Origin: Amycolatopsis thermophila
GTDB lineage: Bacteria; Actinomycetota; Actinomycetes; Mycobacteriales; Pseudonocardiaceae
Assembly: GCF_030814215.1 (NCBI RefSeq)
Contig: NZ_JAUSUT010000001.1
Span: forward strand, 1,860,001-1,924,000
Length of the DNA stretch: 64,000 nt
Direction of reading: 5' to 3'
The stretch's first letter is position 1. Each line of letters begins with the position of its first letter. Position numbers and translations under genes: made by a program. The notes under the pieces are model-generated. The model was not told where the DNA came from, ran no database searches, and worked only from the letters and a program-made list of their open reading frames with translations. This document shows, in pieces, positions 8,423-17,106 of the stretch.

Positions 8423-9568
8423 TCAGTACGTGGTGGCGACGCGGGTCAGCACGCCGTGGTCGAGGAACGGGCTGACGGGATGACCGCCGGCCCGCGCCTC
8501 GGCGAGCAGCGCGAGCTGACGCCCCACGCTGCCGGCGTCCCCCGAGAGCCGGACCCAGCCCAGCTGCTCCAGACACACCCATTCCCCGGCGCCGGCCGAG
8601 AACAGGCGCAACGCACGCTGCGGCGGTAGCCACGCGCGCAAGGTGACCCCGGTGCAGCCGATCGTCGTCGGCCGCGGTTCCGGGTAGTCCTCGATGAAGG
8701 CCTCGCCGTAGGCGATCCGGAAGAAACCGGCCTCGCCCCAGTCGGTGCCCCAGGAGTTCTTGGCGATCCAGCAGCTCTGCTCGTCGTCCCACCCGATGAG
8801 CGCGACGCAGTGGCCGCCGTTGCTCTCCGTGGTGGTGGCGCGGTAGATCCCGCCGGTGTAGTGGAAGAAGTCGTCGTAGATCACCATGCAGGCGGTGACC
8901 GGCCCGAACCCGTAGATGTGGTGCTTGATCGCGGCCGGGTCCCGCGTCAGGTCGACCACCCCTTCGGCGCGCGCGACGCGGTTCACCCAGTTGGGGTTGA
9001 GCGCGCCGGTCCCCTCGTCCGAGTAGGGCCAGTAGTCCTCGAAGGTGACGCCCTTGGCGGCGCAGTCACCCATCAGGTCGTCCGGCCACGAGCCCGTGTC
9101 ACCCGGTTTGCGGTGCGCGGGAGCGAAGCCGTAGAACAGGTGCGCCTCGGACAGGTCCAGCCGCATCCCCGTGTTGCGCCGCTTGTAGGCGGCCGTCCCC
9201 TCCAGCGCCGCGACCGTGCCGAAGGCGCTGCACGACCCGGACTCCCCCTGGTCCTTCACCGGTGTCACGTAGCTGCGGCCGCACACGTCGCGCAGGTCGA
9301 ACGAGGCCGGCAGCGTGCTGCCCGGCGCGTGCCGGGCGGTGCACCTCTGGCCGGCGGCCCCGAGCGCGCCCTCGAGCATCCGCACGGGCAGTTCCGCCCG
9401 CGCGTCCACCTCGGCCGCCCTCGGGGCCGGCACCCCCAGTCGCACCCGGCGCGACTCGCTCGCCAGCCGGCTGAGCACCGTCTCCCCCGCCTGCCACGGA
9501 TTCCCCATCGTGGCAAGGGAATCGCGCACCGCGGCGATTTCCTCGGCGAAGGGCCGGGGCGAACTCAT
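8423..9568 (-). CDS. Papain-like C1 family cysteine peptidase
   Basis: A 381-residue peptidase without a signal peptide. The active-site set is complete: oxyanion Gln107 and nucleophile Cys113 in KDQGESGSCSAFG, His253 in GGHCVALIGWD, and Asn271 in KNSWGTDWGEAGF. Residues 1-85 look like a short pro-region (WQAGETVLSRLASESRRVRLG). Residues from about 325 onward form an extra domain that also appears at the end of the repeat protein encoded next. The tryptophan usual after the active Cys is Ser here. It is the first gene of a six-gene minus-strand run that includes an I42 inhibitor, a sigma factor and a CHAT protease. An AGGAGG-like site precedes the ATG. Confidence 0.9.
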   Translation of the reverse strand: MSSPRPFAEEIAAVRDSLATMGNPWQAGETVLSRLASESRRVRLGVPAPRAAEVDARAELPVRMLEGALGAAGQRCTARHAPGSTLPASFDLRDVCGRSYVTPVKDQGESGSCSAFGTVAALEGTAAYKRRNTGMRLDLSEAHLFYGFAPAHRKPGDTGSWPDDLMGDCAAKGVTFEDYWPYSDEGTGALNPNWVNRVARAEGVVDLTRDPAAIKHHIYGFGPVTACMVIYDDFFHYTGGIYRATTTESNGGHCVALIGWDDEQSCWIAKNSWGTDWGEAGFFRIAYGEAFIEDYPEPRPTTIGCTGVTLRAWLPPQRALRLFSAGAGEWVCLEQLGWVRLSGDAGSVGRQLALLAEARAGGHPVSPFLDHGVLTRVATTY

Positions 9569-9627
9569 GCGTTCCTCCAGGAGGTGGTCAACCAGCCAAC
9601 GCCCCTATGACGCCGCAGGCCCCTCGC

Positions 9628-9637
9628 CAGATACACA
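9628..9637 (-). promoter_or_regulatory. Candidate -10 motif before the C1 peptidase
   Basis: Reads TGTGTATCTG on the minus strand, about 60 bp before the peptidase ATG. It is identical to the copy at 7211-7220 before the sigma gene. An A-rich stretch lies about 20 bp upstream on the same strand. It is the likely promoter of the whole locus. Confidence 0.4.
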
Positions 9638-9689
9638 GCGGCAGAACTTTTTCCAAAGCACCTGGTCGGCGTCCGCCAGTTTCACCCGT

Positions 9690-10445
9690 TCAGACCAATG
9701 CGCGGCCTCCTGGGGACTGCCCGTAGGCGATTTCGGCGAGCTGCTCGGCCCACAGCCGGTATCCGGACGGCCCGGGGTGGAAGCCGTCGGCGGCGAAGAG
9801 CGCGGGGTCGACCACTTCGCGCGGCACCGGCCAGTAGGTCACCCCCGGCAGGGTCGCGAGCGTCGCCGCGGCAGCGTCGAGCGCGGCACCCCGCAACCCC
9901 AGCACCAGGCGCAACGGCTGCGGCAACGCCGGGAACGCGCCCAGCGGCGGCACGCCCGCGAGCAGGACCGGCACCGGGCCGAGCACCCGCCGCGCGTCCA
10001 CGACCAGCGCGAGCAGGTCGCGCCGGTACCGGGCCGCCGAGCGCAGCTCGATCGTGTCGTTCACCCCGAGCGCCACGACCACCAGGTCGGCCGGCTCCCG
10101 GCAGGCCCCGGCCAGCAGTTCGGCGCGCACCGTGCGCGCGTTGGCCCCCGTCCGGCCCGCGACGCGCCACGAGATCCCACGCCCCCACCGGTCGGCCAGC
10201 GCCGACGCCAGCCAACCGGTCAGCGCCTCCTCGTGGGTGTCCGCACCCACGCCATCCACAGTGGACTCGCCGAGGACCAGCAGGCGCAGCGGGTCCGGGC
10301 CGGGCACCAGGCCGGTCAGCGGCCCGGACGCGCCGGGCAGCCGCGGCGTCGTCCGCCGGACGCGCAGGCCCTGCGCCACCAGCCACGGCGCGAGCCCGGC
10401 CGTCGCCACCGTGGCCAGCAGGTTCTTCGAAGTTGACACCCGCAC
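9690..10445 (-). CDS. SGNH/GDSL-type hydrolase
   Basis: A 251-residue SGNH-fold esterase or lipase-like protein. The catalytic blocks are LLVLGESTVDGVG near residue 56 (nucleophile Ser in a GES variant of GDS), RTGANARTV near 97 (Gly), GVNDT near 127 (Asn) and DGFHPGPSGY near 222 (Asp and His). The N-terminal stretch TSKNLLATVATAGLAPWLVAQ may anchor the protein in the membrane. Substrate is unknown; relatives deacylate lipids or cell-wall sugars. It is transcribed alone, 121 bp upstream of the C1 peptidase gene and 3 bp from a decayed gene. Confidence 0.83.
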   Translation of the reverse strand: MRVSTSKNLLATVATAGLAPWLVAQGLRVRRTTPRLPGASGPLTGLVPGPDPLRLLVLGESTVDGVGADTHEEALTGWLASALADRWGRGISWRVAGRTGANARTVRAELLAGACREPADLVVVALGVNDTIELRSAARYRRDLLALVVDARRVLGPVPVLLAGVPPLGAFPALPQPLRLVLGLRGAALDAAAATLATLPGVTYWPVPREVVDPALFAADGFHPGPSGYRLWAEQLAEIAYGQSPGGRALV

Positions 10446-10448
10446 ACA

Positions 10449-10790
10449 TTAGCTCTTGGCGACCGACGCGGCCACCCCCGAAAGCCGCGGGTCCGCCGCG
10501 GCGCGCAGCACGTACTCGGCCAGGCCGGCGCGTGAGATCGTGCAGCTGCCGCGCACGTTCCCGCTGGACGCGCTGGCGATGCGGGCGGCGTCCGGCGCGT
10601 CGGTGAGCTTCGGCGGACGCACGATGGCCCAGTCGAGACCGGAGGCGAACACCCGCCGTTCCGCCTCGCCCATGTCCGCACACCCCTCGCGCAGGACGCG
10701 CATCAGGATCGGCTTGACGACCAGGCGGGTGAACCAGCCGTCCCCGTCGCGGCAGGTGGCGCTGTGGCCGCGCGGAGCATGCGCGAGCAG
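10449..10790 (-). pseudogene. Remnant of an NAD(P)H-binding (atypical SDR) protein
   Basis: The minus frame ending at 10449 encodes a recognisable C-terminal half: DGDGWFTRLVVKPILMRVL, then SGLDWAIVRPPKLTD and ISRAGLAEYVLRAAADP, as in atypical SDR NAD(P)-binding proteins. The N-terminal Rossmann half with its GxxGxxG motif is absent; beyond about 10790 the frame no longer looks like protein. The gene is therefore truncated by about half and probably dead. The adjoining plus-strand stretch 10800-11010 has short frames (one ending DPAALARRLVKAVVRA) that may be fragments of another gene. Confidence 0.62.
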
Positions 10791-11022
10791 GGCTACGCGC
10801 GGGCCCGCGCACCCCGGTGTCCCGATGGGCGAACTACCTGAAGGCGGAACAGAAGCCCGGCCGGTTGCCGTCCACATCGGACCCCGAGGCGATCGCGCCG
10901 TTGTTGTGGGCGCGGCTTTCCAGCAGGGCTTTCCGCGGCACTGGGAAACCCAGGCCGCCGACCCGGCCGCGCTCGCCCGCCGTCTGGTGAAAGCCGTTGT
11001 GCGGGCTTGATTGACTGCCCCC

Positions 11023-11553
11023 ATGGGGATCACCTACGAGACCGTCGCCGCCGTGCTCCGCGAGACCGGCCTGGCGTCACCGGAGCACACGCGCGACATC
11101 CTCGACCGGAGCAGCGAGGTGCGCACCCCCCTGGACCCCTTCGAGGTGGCCCGTGCGCTCGAGGACTTCGGTGCGGCGGTCTCGGTGCACGCCGACGACG
11201 TCGACGTCCTCGAGGAGTCCTACGAAAGCCTCCTGCGCAAGGCGGCCGCGCTCACCGGCGGCGCGGTCACCGTCTCCGGCGTGCACCTCGACGACGGCGC
11301 GGACGGAGACGACGTCCTGCACTTCGAACGCAACGGGGAACCCCGATCGGTCGACGCCGAGCACTTGGCGGAGGACTACCTGGACCACGCCGCGGCCGTC
11401 GAAGCCATCGCCGCGCTCTCCCCGGGCGACGGCCGGCAGTTCCGCGAAGTCGACTTCGACGGCGCGTACCGCGAACGCGACACCATCGTCGTCCTCGTCA
11501 CGGACGAACAGCGCGAAGCGCTCCGGGAGCGGCTCGGCCTGCAGCTGCGTTAG
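11023..11553 (+). CDS. Hypothetical acidic protein
   Basis: A 176-residue soluble, strongly acidic protein starting MGITYETVAAVLRETG. I do not recognise a family. It has no transmembrane segment, no cysteine cluster and no nucleotide-binding motif. Alternating helices and short strands are suggested, with a conserved-looking end TIVVLVTDEQREALRERLG. The ATG at 11023 is preferred over a TTG 12 bp upstream. It converges on the GbsR-type regulator with a 4-bp overlap. Confidence 0.65.
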   Translation: MGITYETVAAVLRETGLASPEHTRDILDRSSEVRTPLDPFEVARALEDFGAAVSVHADDVDVLEESYESLLRKAAALTGGAVTVSGVHLDDGADGDDVLHFERNGEPRSVDAEHLAEDYLDHAAAVEAIAALSPGDGRQFREVDFDGAYRERDTIVVLVTDEQREALRERLGLQLR

Positions 11554-12023
11554 CGCGCCGCGCGCTCCTGTTCCCAGCGCTCCAGCAGCGTCGGCAGCTG
11601 CTTGATGATGAACGCGAGGAAGTCGCGCATCTCGGCGAGCCGTTTGCCCGCCGGAGTGTCCGCGCCGACCGCCTCGACGCCCTCCTCGGCCGTGTCCCGC
11701 CACATCTCCATCAGGCGGTCCCGCTTGCGCAGGCTCGCGAACCACATGTCGTCCGAGACGCGGTAGTGGTCGCGCCGCGCGCCTGGCTCGCGCTCGCGCT
11801 CGATCATCCCGACCTGCTCCAGGTACCGCACGGCACCGGACACGGCCGCGGCGCTGACCTGCAGCTTCTCCGCGATCTCGCCCGCGGTGAGGCGGCTGTC
11901 GTCGGTGACCACCAGCGCCGCGAACACCCGCGCGGCCATGCGCTGGATGCCGAGTTGCGTGAGCACGAGGGCCAGCCGCTCGACGTACCGGCGCACCCGC
12001 TCCTCGTCCCGCATGCGGACCAT
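11550..12023 (-). CDS. GbsR/MarR family transcriptional regulator
   Basis: A 157-residue winged-helix protein. The DNA-binding part spans about residues 30-95 (LTAGEIAEKLQVSAAAVSGAVRYLEQVGMIERER), followed by a helical C-terminal dimer region. This layout is typical of the GbsR-like MarR branch, which commonly controls a neighbouring ABC exporter in actinomycetes. It is divergent from the ABC transporter at 12108, and a perfect 16-bp palindrome lies between them. Two in-frame ATGs, at 12023 and 12014, are possible starts. Confidence 0.82.
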   Translation of the reverse strand: MVRMRDEERVRRYVERLALVLTQLGIQRMAARVFAALVVTDDSRLTAGEIAEKLQVSAAAVSGAVRYLEQVGMIEREREPGARRDHYRVSDDMWFASLRKRDRLMEMWRDTAEEGVEAVGADTPAGKRLAEMRDFLAFIIKQLPTLLERWEQERAAR

Positions 12024-12071
12024 CCTTCCCGACTCGACCAGCCCTTCAGTCAATCTATACGTTTTCCTAAC

Positions 12072-12087
12072 TTCACAACTTTGTGAA
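12072..12087. promoter_or_regulatory. Palindromic operator TTCACAA-CT-TTGTGAA
   Basis: A perfect inverted repeat with 7-bp arms and a 2-bp centre, in an AT-rich 84-bp gap between the regulator and the ABC transporter, 21 bp before the ATPase start. Position and symmetry fit an operator for the divergent GbsR/MarR protein. Confidence 0.6.
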
Positions 12088-12107
12088 ATAGACGTAGCTT
12101 CGCTCCC

Positions 12108-13004
12108 ATGGACAACGCCATCTCCATCGAGGGCCTGCACAAGTCGTTCGGTGCGACCAAGGCCCTCGACGACCTGAACCTGCAGGTCAAGACCGGAGAA
12201 GTGCACGGCTTCCTGGGCCCCAACGGCTCCGGGAAGTCCACCACCATCCGCGTCCTGCTCGGTCTGCTGCGCGCGGACCGGGGCACCGCCCGCCTGCTCG
12301 GCGGCGACCCCTGGCGCGACGCCGCGAGCCTCCACCGGCGGCTCGCCTACGTCCCCGGAGACGTCAACCTGTGGCCCAACCTGTCCGGCGGCGAGGTCAT
12401 CGACCTGCTCGGGCGGCTGCGCGGCGGCCTCGACAAGCGCCGCCGCGACGAGCTGATCGAGCGCTTCGACCTCGACCCGAAGAAGAAGGGCCGCACCTAC
12501 TCCAAGGGCAACCGGCAGAAGGTCGCGATCGTCGCGGCCCTGTCGTCCGACGTGGAGCTGCTGATCCTCGACGAACCGACCTCCGGCCTCGACCCGCTGA
12601 TGGAGGCCACCTTCCAGTACGCCATCCAGGAGGAGCGCGACAAGGGCCGCACGGTGCTGCTGTCCAGCCACATCCTCGCCGAGGTCGAGGCCCTGTGCGA
12701 CCGGGTCAGCATCATCCGCAACGGCCGCACCGTCGAGACCGGCACGCTGAGCGAACTGCGGCACCTCACGCGCACCTCGATCGTGGCGGAGCTCGCCGGT
12801 CACCCGAACGGCTTGAGCACCCTGGCGGAGGTGCACGACCTGAAGATCGACGGCAACCGGGTGCGGTTCGACGTCGAGACCCACTCGCTGGACCAGGTGC
12901 TGCGGCAGCTGACCGAGGTCGGCGTGCGCAGCCTGACCAGCCAGCCGCCGACCCTGGAGGAACTGTTCCTCCGCCACTACACGACCGAAGCGAGCGCACG
13001 GTGA
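12108..13004 (+). CDS. ABC transporter ATP-binding protein
   Basis: A 298-residue nucleotide-binding subunit of a DrrA/CcmA-type exporter. Walker A is GPNGSGKST near residue 38, the signature region is [11 protein letters not shown] near 128 (a variant of LSGGQ), Walker B is [12 protein letters not shown] near 150, and the switch histidine is in LLSSHIL near 184. The C-terminal extension after 215 is usual for drug or polyketide exporters. It overlaps the permease start by 4 bp. The divergent GbsR/MarR regulator is the likely repressor. Confidence 0.93.
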   Translation: MDNAISIEGLHKSFGATKALDDLNLQVKTGEVHGFLGPNGSGKSTTIRVLLGLLRADRGTARLLGGDPWRDAASLHRRLAYVPGDVNLWPNLSGGEVIDLLGRLRGGLDKRRRDELIERFDLDPKKKGRTYSKGNRQKVAIVAALSSDVELLILDEPTSGLDPLMEATFQYAIQEERDKGRTVLLSSHILAEVEALCDRVSIIRNGRTVETGTLSELRHLTRTSIVAELAGHPNGLSTLAEVHDLKIDGNRVRFDVETHSLDQVLRQLTEVGVRSLTSQPPTLEELFLRHYTTEASAR

Positions 13005-14596
13005 CCGCGCTGGTGGGCACCCGGCACCTGGTGCGCCTCGCCCTGCGGCGGGACCGGATCGTGCTGCCGGTCTGGGTGCTGGTGATCGGACTCCTCCCCG
13101 CGAGCACCGCCGGGGCCTACGGGCAGCTGTACCCGGACCAGGCCAGCCGCGCGTCGCTGACGGCCGGCATGGGCGCGAACCCCTCGATCAGGCTCCTCTA
13201 CGGTCCGCCGTTCGACCTGTCCACGGCGGGCGGGTTCACGGCCTGGCGGTTCGGCGTGTTCCTGCCCCTGTTCGCCGCGCTGGCCTGCCTCTTCACCGTC
13301 ACCCGCCACACCCGGCAGGAGGAGGACACCGGGCGGCAGGAACTGCTGTCGTCGACCGTGACCGGCCGCTACGCCGCACTGGCGGCAGCGCTGATCACGG
13401 CGGGCATCGGCGCGGTCGCGACCGGACTGCTGGTCGCGCTGGGCCTGGTCGGCGCCGGGCTCCCGGCGGGCGGTTCGGTGGCGTTCGCGCTCGGGACGAC
13501 CCTGACCGGGCTGGTGTTCGCCGCGGTCGCGGCCATCGCGGTCCAGCTGGCCGAGTACTCGCGCACCGCCAACGGGATCGCCGCGGCCGTGCTCGGGGCC
13601 GCGTTCCTGCTCCGCGCGGTCGGGGACTCGGCGACGGACATCTCGTGGCTGTCGTGGCTGTCGCCGCTCGGCTGGTCGACCCGGATCCGGCCGTTCGCGG
13701 GTGATCGGTTCGCCGTGGCCTTGCCGCTGGTCGCCGCGGCCGTCGTGCTGGGGGCGGTGGCGTGCCTGCTGCTGCCGCGCCGCGACGTCGGGATGGGGAT
13801 CCTGCCGGCGCGTCCCGGGCCGGCCGTCGCGGCGCGCGGGTTGCGCTCGCCGTTCGCGCTGGCCTGGCGGATGCACCGGGGGCTGCTGATCGGCTGGGCC
13901 GTGGGGTTCGCGGTGATGGGGGCGCTGTTCGGGTCGCTGGCCGCGGGCATCGGCGATGTCGTCGGCGACAGCGCGCAGGCCCAGCAGATGTTCGAGCGGC
14001 TGGGCGGGGCGCAGAACCTCGTCGACACGTTCCTCGCGGCGATCGCGAACATCTTCGGCCTGATCGCGGCGCTGTACGCGGTGCAGGCGACGCTGCGGAT
14101 GCGGTCGGAGGAAACCGCGCTGCGGCTGGAGCCGCTGCTCGCGACCGGCGTGCGCCGGCTGTCGTGGGCAGGCAGCCACCTGGCTTTCTCGCTGCTGGGG
14201 GCGACCCTGCTGCTGGTGGTCGCGGGCCTGTTCGCCGGGCTGCTGCACGGGCTGCGCGTCGATGACGTCGCCGGTCAGCTCCCCGCCGTGCTCGGGGCGA
14301 CGGTGGCGCAGGTGCCCGCGGTGTGGGTGGTCGTCGGGATCGCCGTGGTGGTGTTCGGGTTCGCCCCGAAGCTGTCCACGGTGGCCTGGGCGGTGGCCGC
14401 GTTGTTCCTGATGTTGTCGCTGTTCGGGCCGGTCGTGCAGGCGCCGCAGGTGCTGCTGGACCTGTCGCCGTTCACGCATGTGCCGAAGCTGCCGAGTGCG
14501 GAGTTCACCGTGACGCCGTTCGCCTGGCTGCTGGGGATCGCGGTCGTCACGCTGGCCGCGGGCCTGACCGGCTTCCGGCGGCGGGACATCGGCTGA
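13001..14596 (+). CDS. ABC exporter permease (polyketide-antibiotic exporter type)
   Basis: A 531-residue membrane protein with about a dozen hydrophobic segments arranged as two similar halves, split around residues 265-290. This matches the large single-chain permeases annotated as exporters of polyketide antibiotics. The GTG start at 13001 overlaps the ATPase stop (GTGA), so translation is coupled. Partner and position indicate efflux of a small toxic molecule; the substrate is unknown. A strong hairpin terminator follows. Confidence 0.87.
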   Translation: MTALVGTRHLVRLALRRDRIVLPVWVLVIGLLPASTAGAYGQLYPDQASRASLTAGMGANPSIRLLYGPPFDLSTAGGFTAWRFGVFLPLFAALACLFTVTRHTRQEEDTGRQELLSSTVTGRYAALAAALITAGIGAVATGLLVALGLVGAGLPAGGSVAFALGTTLTGLVFAAVAAIAVQLAEYSRTANGIAAAVLGAAFLLRAVGDSATDISWLSWLSPLGWSTRIRPFAGDRFAVALPLVAAAVVLGAVACLLLPRRDVGMGILPARPGPAVAARGLRSPFALAWRMHRGLLIGWAVGFAVMGALFGSLAAGIGDVVGDSAQAQQMFERLGGAQNLVDTFLAAIANIFGLIAALYAVQATLRMRSEETALRLEPLLATGVRRLSWAGSHLAFSLLGATLLLVVAGLFAGLLHGLRVDDVAGQLPAVLGATVAQVPAVWVVVGIAVVVFGFAPKLSTVAWAVAALFLMLSLFGPVVQAPQVLLDLSPFTHVPKLPSAEFTVTPFAWLLGIAVVTLAAGLTGFRRRDIG

Positions 14597-14606
14597 TCCG
14601 TTCGGT

Positions 14607-14648
14607 GCGGCGCCCGCCCGGTCCCGCTCGGGTCCGGGCGGGCGCCGC
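14607..14648 (+). terminator. Hairpin terminator after ABC exporter
   Basis: A perfect 15-bp GC-rich stem (14607-14621 with 14634-14648) around a 12-base loop, starting 10 bp after the permease stop. It lacks a T-run, as is common in actinomycetes. Confidence 0.75.
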
Positions 14649-14685
14649 AGGCATACCGGGAGGTGGGCTCGGGTAGTCACCGGGC

Positions 14686-16143
14686 ATGACGCTTGATGGG
14701 GTACCGCACCAGCTCTTCCTCGCCGGGCAGTGGCGGGACGCCGCCGACGGCAGCCGGTTCGCCGTCCAGGATCCGGGGAACGAGCAGCAGCTGTGCGAGG
14801 TCTCCGACGCGCAGGACGCCGACGTCGCCGAGGCGATCGAGGCCGCCGCCGCGCAGCAGGAGGACTGGGCGGCCACGCCGCCCCGTGAACGGGGTGAGAT
14901 CCTGCGCCGCGCCTGGCAGCTGATGACGGACCGAGCGGACGAACTGGCCCGCCTGATGACCCTGGAGATGGGCAAGAGCATCGAGGAGTCCCGGGCCGAG
15001 GTCACCTACGCCGCCGAGTTCTTCAGGTGGTTCTCGGAAGAGGCCGTGCGCATCGACGGGCGCTACGCGCGCAGCCCGGCCGGTGGCGGCGGGCGGGTGC
15101 TCGTGTCGAAGCACCCGGTCGGTCCGTGCATCCTGGTGACGCCGTGGAACTTCCCGCTGGCGATGGGCACCCGCAAGATCGGGCCCGCCATCGCCGCCGG
15201 GTGCACCATGATCGTCAAGCCGGCGCAGCTGACCCCGCTGTCGATGCTCAACCTCGCCGGTCTGCTCAAGGAGGCCGGCCTGCCCGACGGTGTGCTGAGC
15301 GTCCTGCCCAGCACGTCGGCCGGCCGCGTCGTCAACCCGGCGCTCGCCGATCCCCGGGTCCGGAAGCTGTCGTTCACCGGTTCCACCGAGGTGGGCCGCA
15401 AGCTCGTCGAGCAGTGCGCGCCGAACCTGCAGCGGATGTCGATGGAACTGGGCGGGAACGCGCCGTTCCTGATGTTCGAGGACGCGGACGTGGACGCGGC
15501 GGTGCGGGGCGCCGTCACGGCGAAGATGCGCAACAACGGCGAGTCGTGCGTGGCCGCGAACCGGTTCCACGTGCACTCGTCGGTCGCCGGTGAGTTCGTG
15601 CGGCAGCTGACCGAGGCGATGTCGTCGCTGAAGGTCGGCCACGGCACCGAAGACGGGGTGAAGGTCGGGCCGCTGATCAGCGCCGAACAGCGGGACAAGG
15701 TGATCGAGCTGGTCGACGACGCGGTGTCCCGCGGCGCCCGCGCCACCACCGGCGGCAAGGCGCTGGACGGCGACGGGTTCTTCTACGCGCCGACCGTGCT
15801 CACCGACGTCCCGCCGGACGCCCGCATCCTGCGCGAGGAGGTGTTCGGCCCGGTCGCGCCGGTGACGACGTTCGAGGACGAGGACGAAGCCGTCCGGCTG
15901 GCCAACGACACCGAGTTCGGCTTGGTCGCGTACGTGTTCACGCGCGATTTGGACCGCGCGATCCGCGTCGGCGAGCGCATGGCGACCGGGATGGTCGGCC
16001 TCAACACCGGGCTGGTGTCGAACGCGTCGGCGCCGTTCGGTGGCGTGAAGGCGTCCGGGTTCGGCCGTGAAGGCGGCGCCGAGGGCATCGAGGAGTACCT
16101 CGACGTGAAGTACATGGCCCTCGCGGTCAACGGGACGCCGTGA
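14686..16143 (+). CDS. gabD: NAD(P)-dependent succinate-semialdehyde dehydrogenase
   Basis: A 485-residue aldehyde dehydrogenase of the succinate-semialdehyde group, which oxidises the aldehyde to succinate, for example at the end of GABA breakdown. Visible blocks are TPWNFPLAM near residue 149, the coenzyme loop FTGSTEVG near 230, the catalytic Glu in MELGGNAP near 253 and the catalytic Cys in NNGESCVAANRF near 288. Length is normal. Other aldehyde substrates are possible. It stands alone with its own upstream terminator and is followed by a small monooxygenase gene after 68 bp. Confidence 0.87.
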   Translation: MTLDGVPHQLFLAGQWRDAADGSRFAVQDPGNEQQLCEVSDAQDADVAEAIEAAAAQQEDWAATPPRERGEILRRAWQLMTDRADELARLMTLEMGKSIEESRAEVTYAAEFFRWFSEEAVRIDGRYARSPAGGGGRVLVSKHPVGPCILVTPWNFPLAMGTRKIGPAIAAGCTMIVKPAQLTPLSMLNLAGLLKEAGLPDGVLSVLPSTSAGRVVNPALADPRVRKLSFTGSTEVGRKLVEQCAPNLQRMSMELGGNAPFLMFEDADVDAAVRGAVTAKMRNNGESCVAANRFHVHSSVAGEFVRQLTEAMSSLKVGHGTEDGVKVGPLISAEQRDKVIELVDDAVSRGARATTGGKALDGDGFFYAPTVLTDVPPDARILREEVFGPVAPVTTFEDEDEAVRLANDTEFGLVAYVFTRDLDRAIRVGERMATGMVGLNTGLVSNASAPFGGVKASGFGREGGAEGIEEYLDVKYMALAVNGTP

Positions 16144-16211
16144 CCCGCGTGGTCCGATGAGGACGGTCGCGGGGGGTGACGGGCCGGTCTCGCTGCCCTT
16201 ACGGTAGAGCC

Positions 16212-16538
16212 ATGATTTTCATCACCGCGAAGTTCCGCATCCTGCCCGAGTACGCCGACGACTGGCCCGCCATCGCCCGCGACTTCACCCTCGCCACCCG
16301 CGCCGAGCCCGGTTGCCTGTGGTTCGACTGGTCCCGCAGTGTCGAGGACCCCAACGAGTACGTGCTGGTCGAGGCCTTCCGCGACGGCGACGCCGGTGCG
16401 GCGCACGTGCAGTCGGACCACTTCAAGGCCGCGCAGCAGCACCTGCCGCCGCACCTGGCGGAGACCCCGCGGATCGTGAACTTCGAGGTGCCCCAGGACG
16501 ATTGGTCCGAACTCGGCGAGATGGCCGTGCAGCGCTAG
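16212..16538 (+). CDS. Antibiotic-biosynthesis-monooxygenase (ABM) fold protein
   Basis: A 108-residue dimeric alpha/beta-barrel protein beginning MIFITAKFRILPEYADDW, with TRAEPGCLWFDWSRS in the middle and a conserved histidine in ARDGD-like context (QSDHFKAAQQHLP). The family includes YgiN-like quinol monooxygenases, which need no cofactor. It converges on a TetR gene with a 4-bp overlap. The substrate is not predictable. Confidence 0.78.
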   Translation: MIFITAKFRILPEYADDWPAIARDFTLATRAEPGCLWFDWSRSVEDPNEYVLVEAFRDGDAGAAHVQSDHFKAAQQHLPPHLAETPRIVNFEVPQDDWSELGEMAVQR

Positions 16539-17098
16539 GCGCGCAGACCGTCGCTGATGATCCGCGCCAGCGGGCGGCCCTGCGGGGCCTGGCGCCGGAT
16601 CGCGAGGTAGCCCGCGAGCAGGGCGGTCAGGTCGCCGGGTTCGACGTCCAACCGGACGGCGCCGGCGGCCTGCGCCCGGCGCAGCAGGTCGGCGAACGCC
16701 GCGCGGAACTCCCGCCGTTCGTCCGACGCCGCCTTGACCGGGATGCCCGTGCTCTCCTCGAGGGCGTCGCACAGGGCCTTGTTCAGCAGCGCCTCTTCGG
16801 CGACCACGTCGAGGAATTCGAAGAACGCCGCGCCGGGGTCGGGCGCACCGAGCCGCTCCCGCGCCTGCTCGGCCAGCCACTCGATGCGGTCCAGGACGAC
16901 GGCCTCGAACAACAGCTCCTTGCTGGGGAAATGCCGGTAGACGGTGCCCGCGCCGACCCCCGCGCGGCGCGCGATCTCGTCGAGCGGCACCGACGGCCCC
17001 TCATCCGCGAACGCCTCCTGCGCGGCCGCGAGCACACGCGCGCGGTTGCGGCGCGCGTCGGCACGCAGTCCGGTTCGGCCCGCGGAGGTGGTCATCAT
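16535..17098 (-). CDS. TetR/AcrR family regulator
   Basis: A 187-residue repressor-type protein. The N-terminal helix-turn-helix (VPLDEIARRAGVGAGTVYRHF, about residues 36-57) is followed by SKELLFEAVVLDR and a helical ligand domain. Two adjacent ATGs at 17098/17095 could start it. The following gene on the same strand upstream is an integral membrane protein. No obvious operator palindrome was found in the short upstream gap. Confidence 0.86.
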   Translation of the reverse strand: MMTTSAGRTGLRADARRNRARVLAAAQEAFADEGPSVPLDEIARRAGVGAGTVYRHFPSKELLFEAVVLDRIEWLAEQARERLGAPDPGAAFFEFLDVVAEEALLNKALCDALEESTGIPVKAASDERREFRAAFADLLRRAQAAGAVRLDVEPGDLTALLAGYLAIRRQAPQGRPLARIISDGLRA

Positions 17099-17106
17099 GT
17101 CCGATT

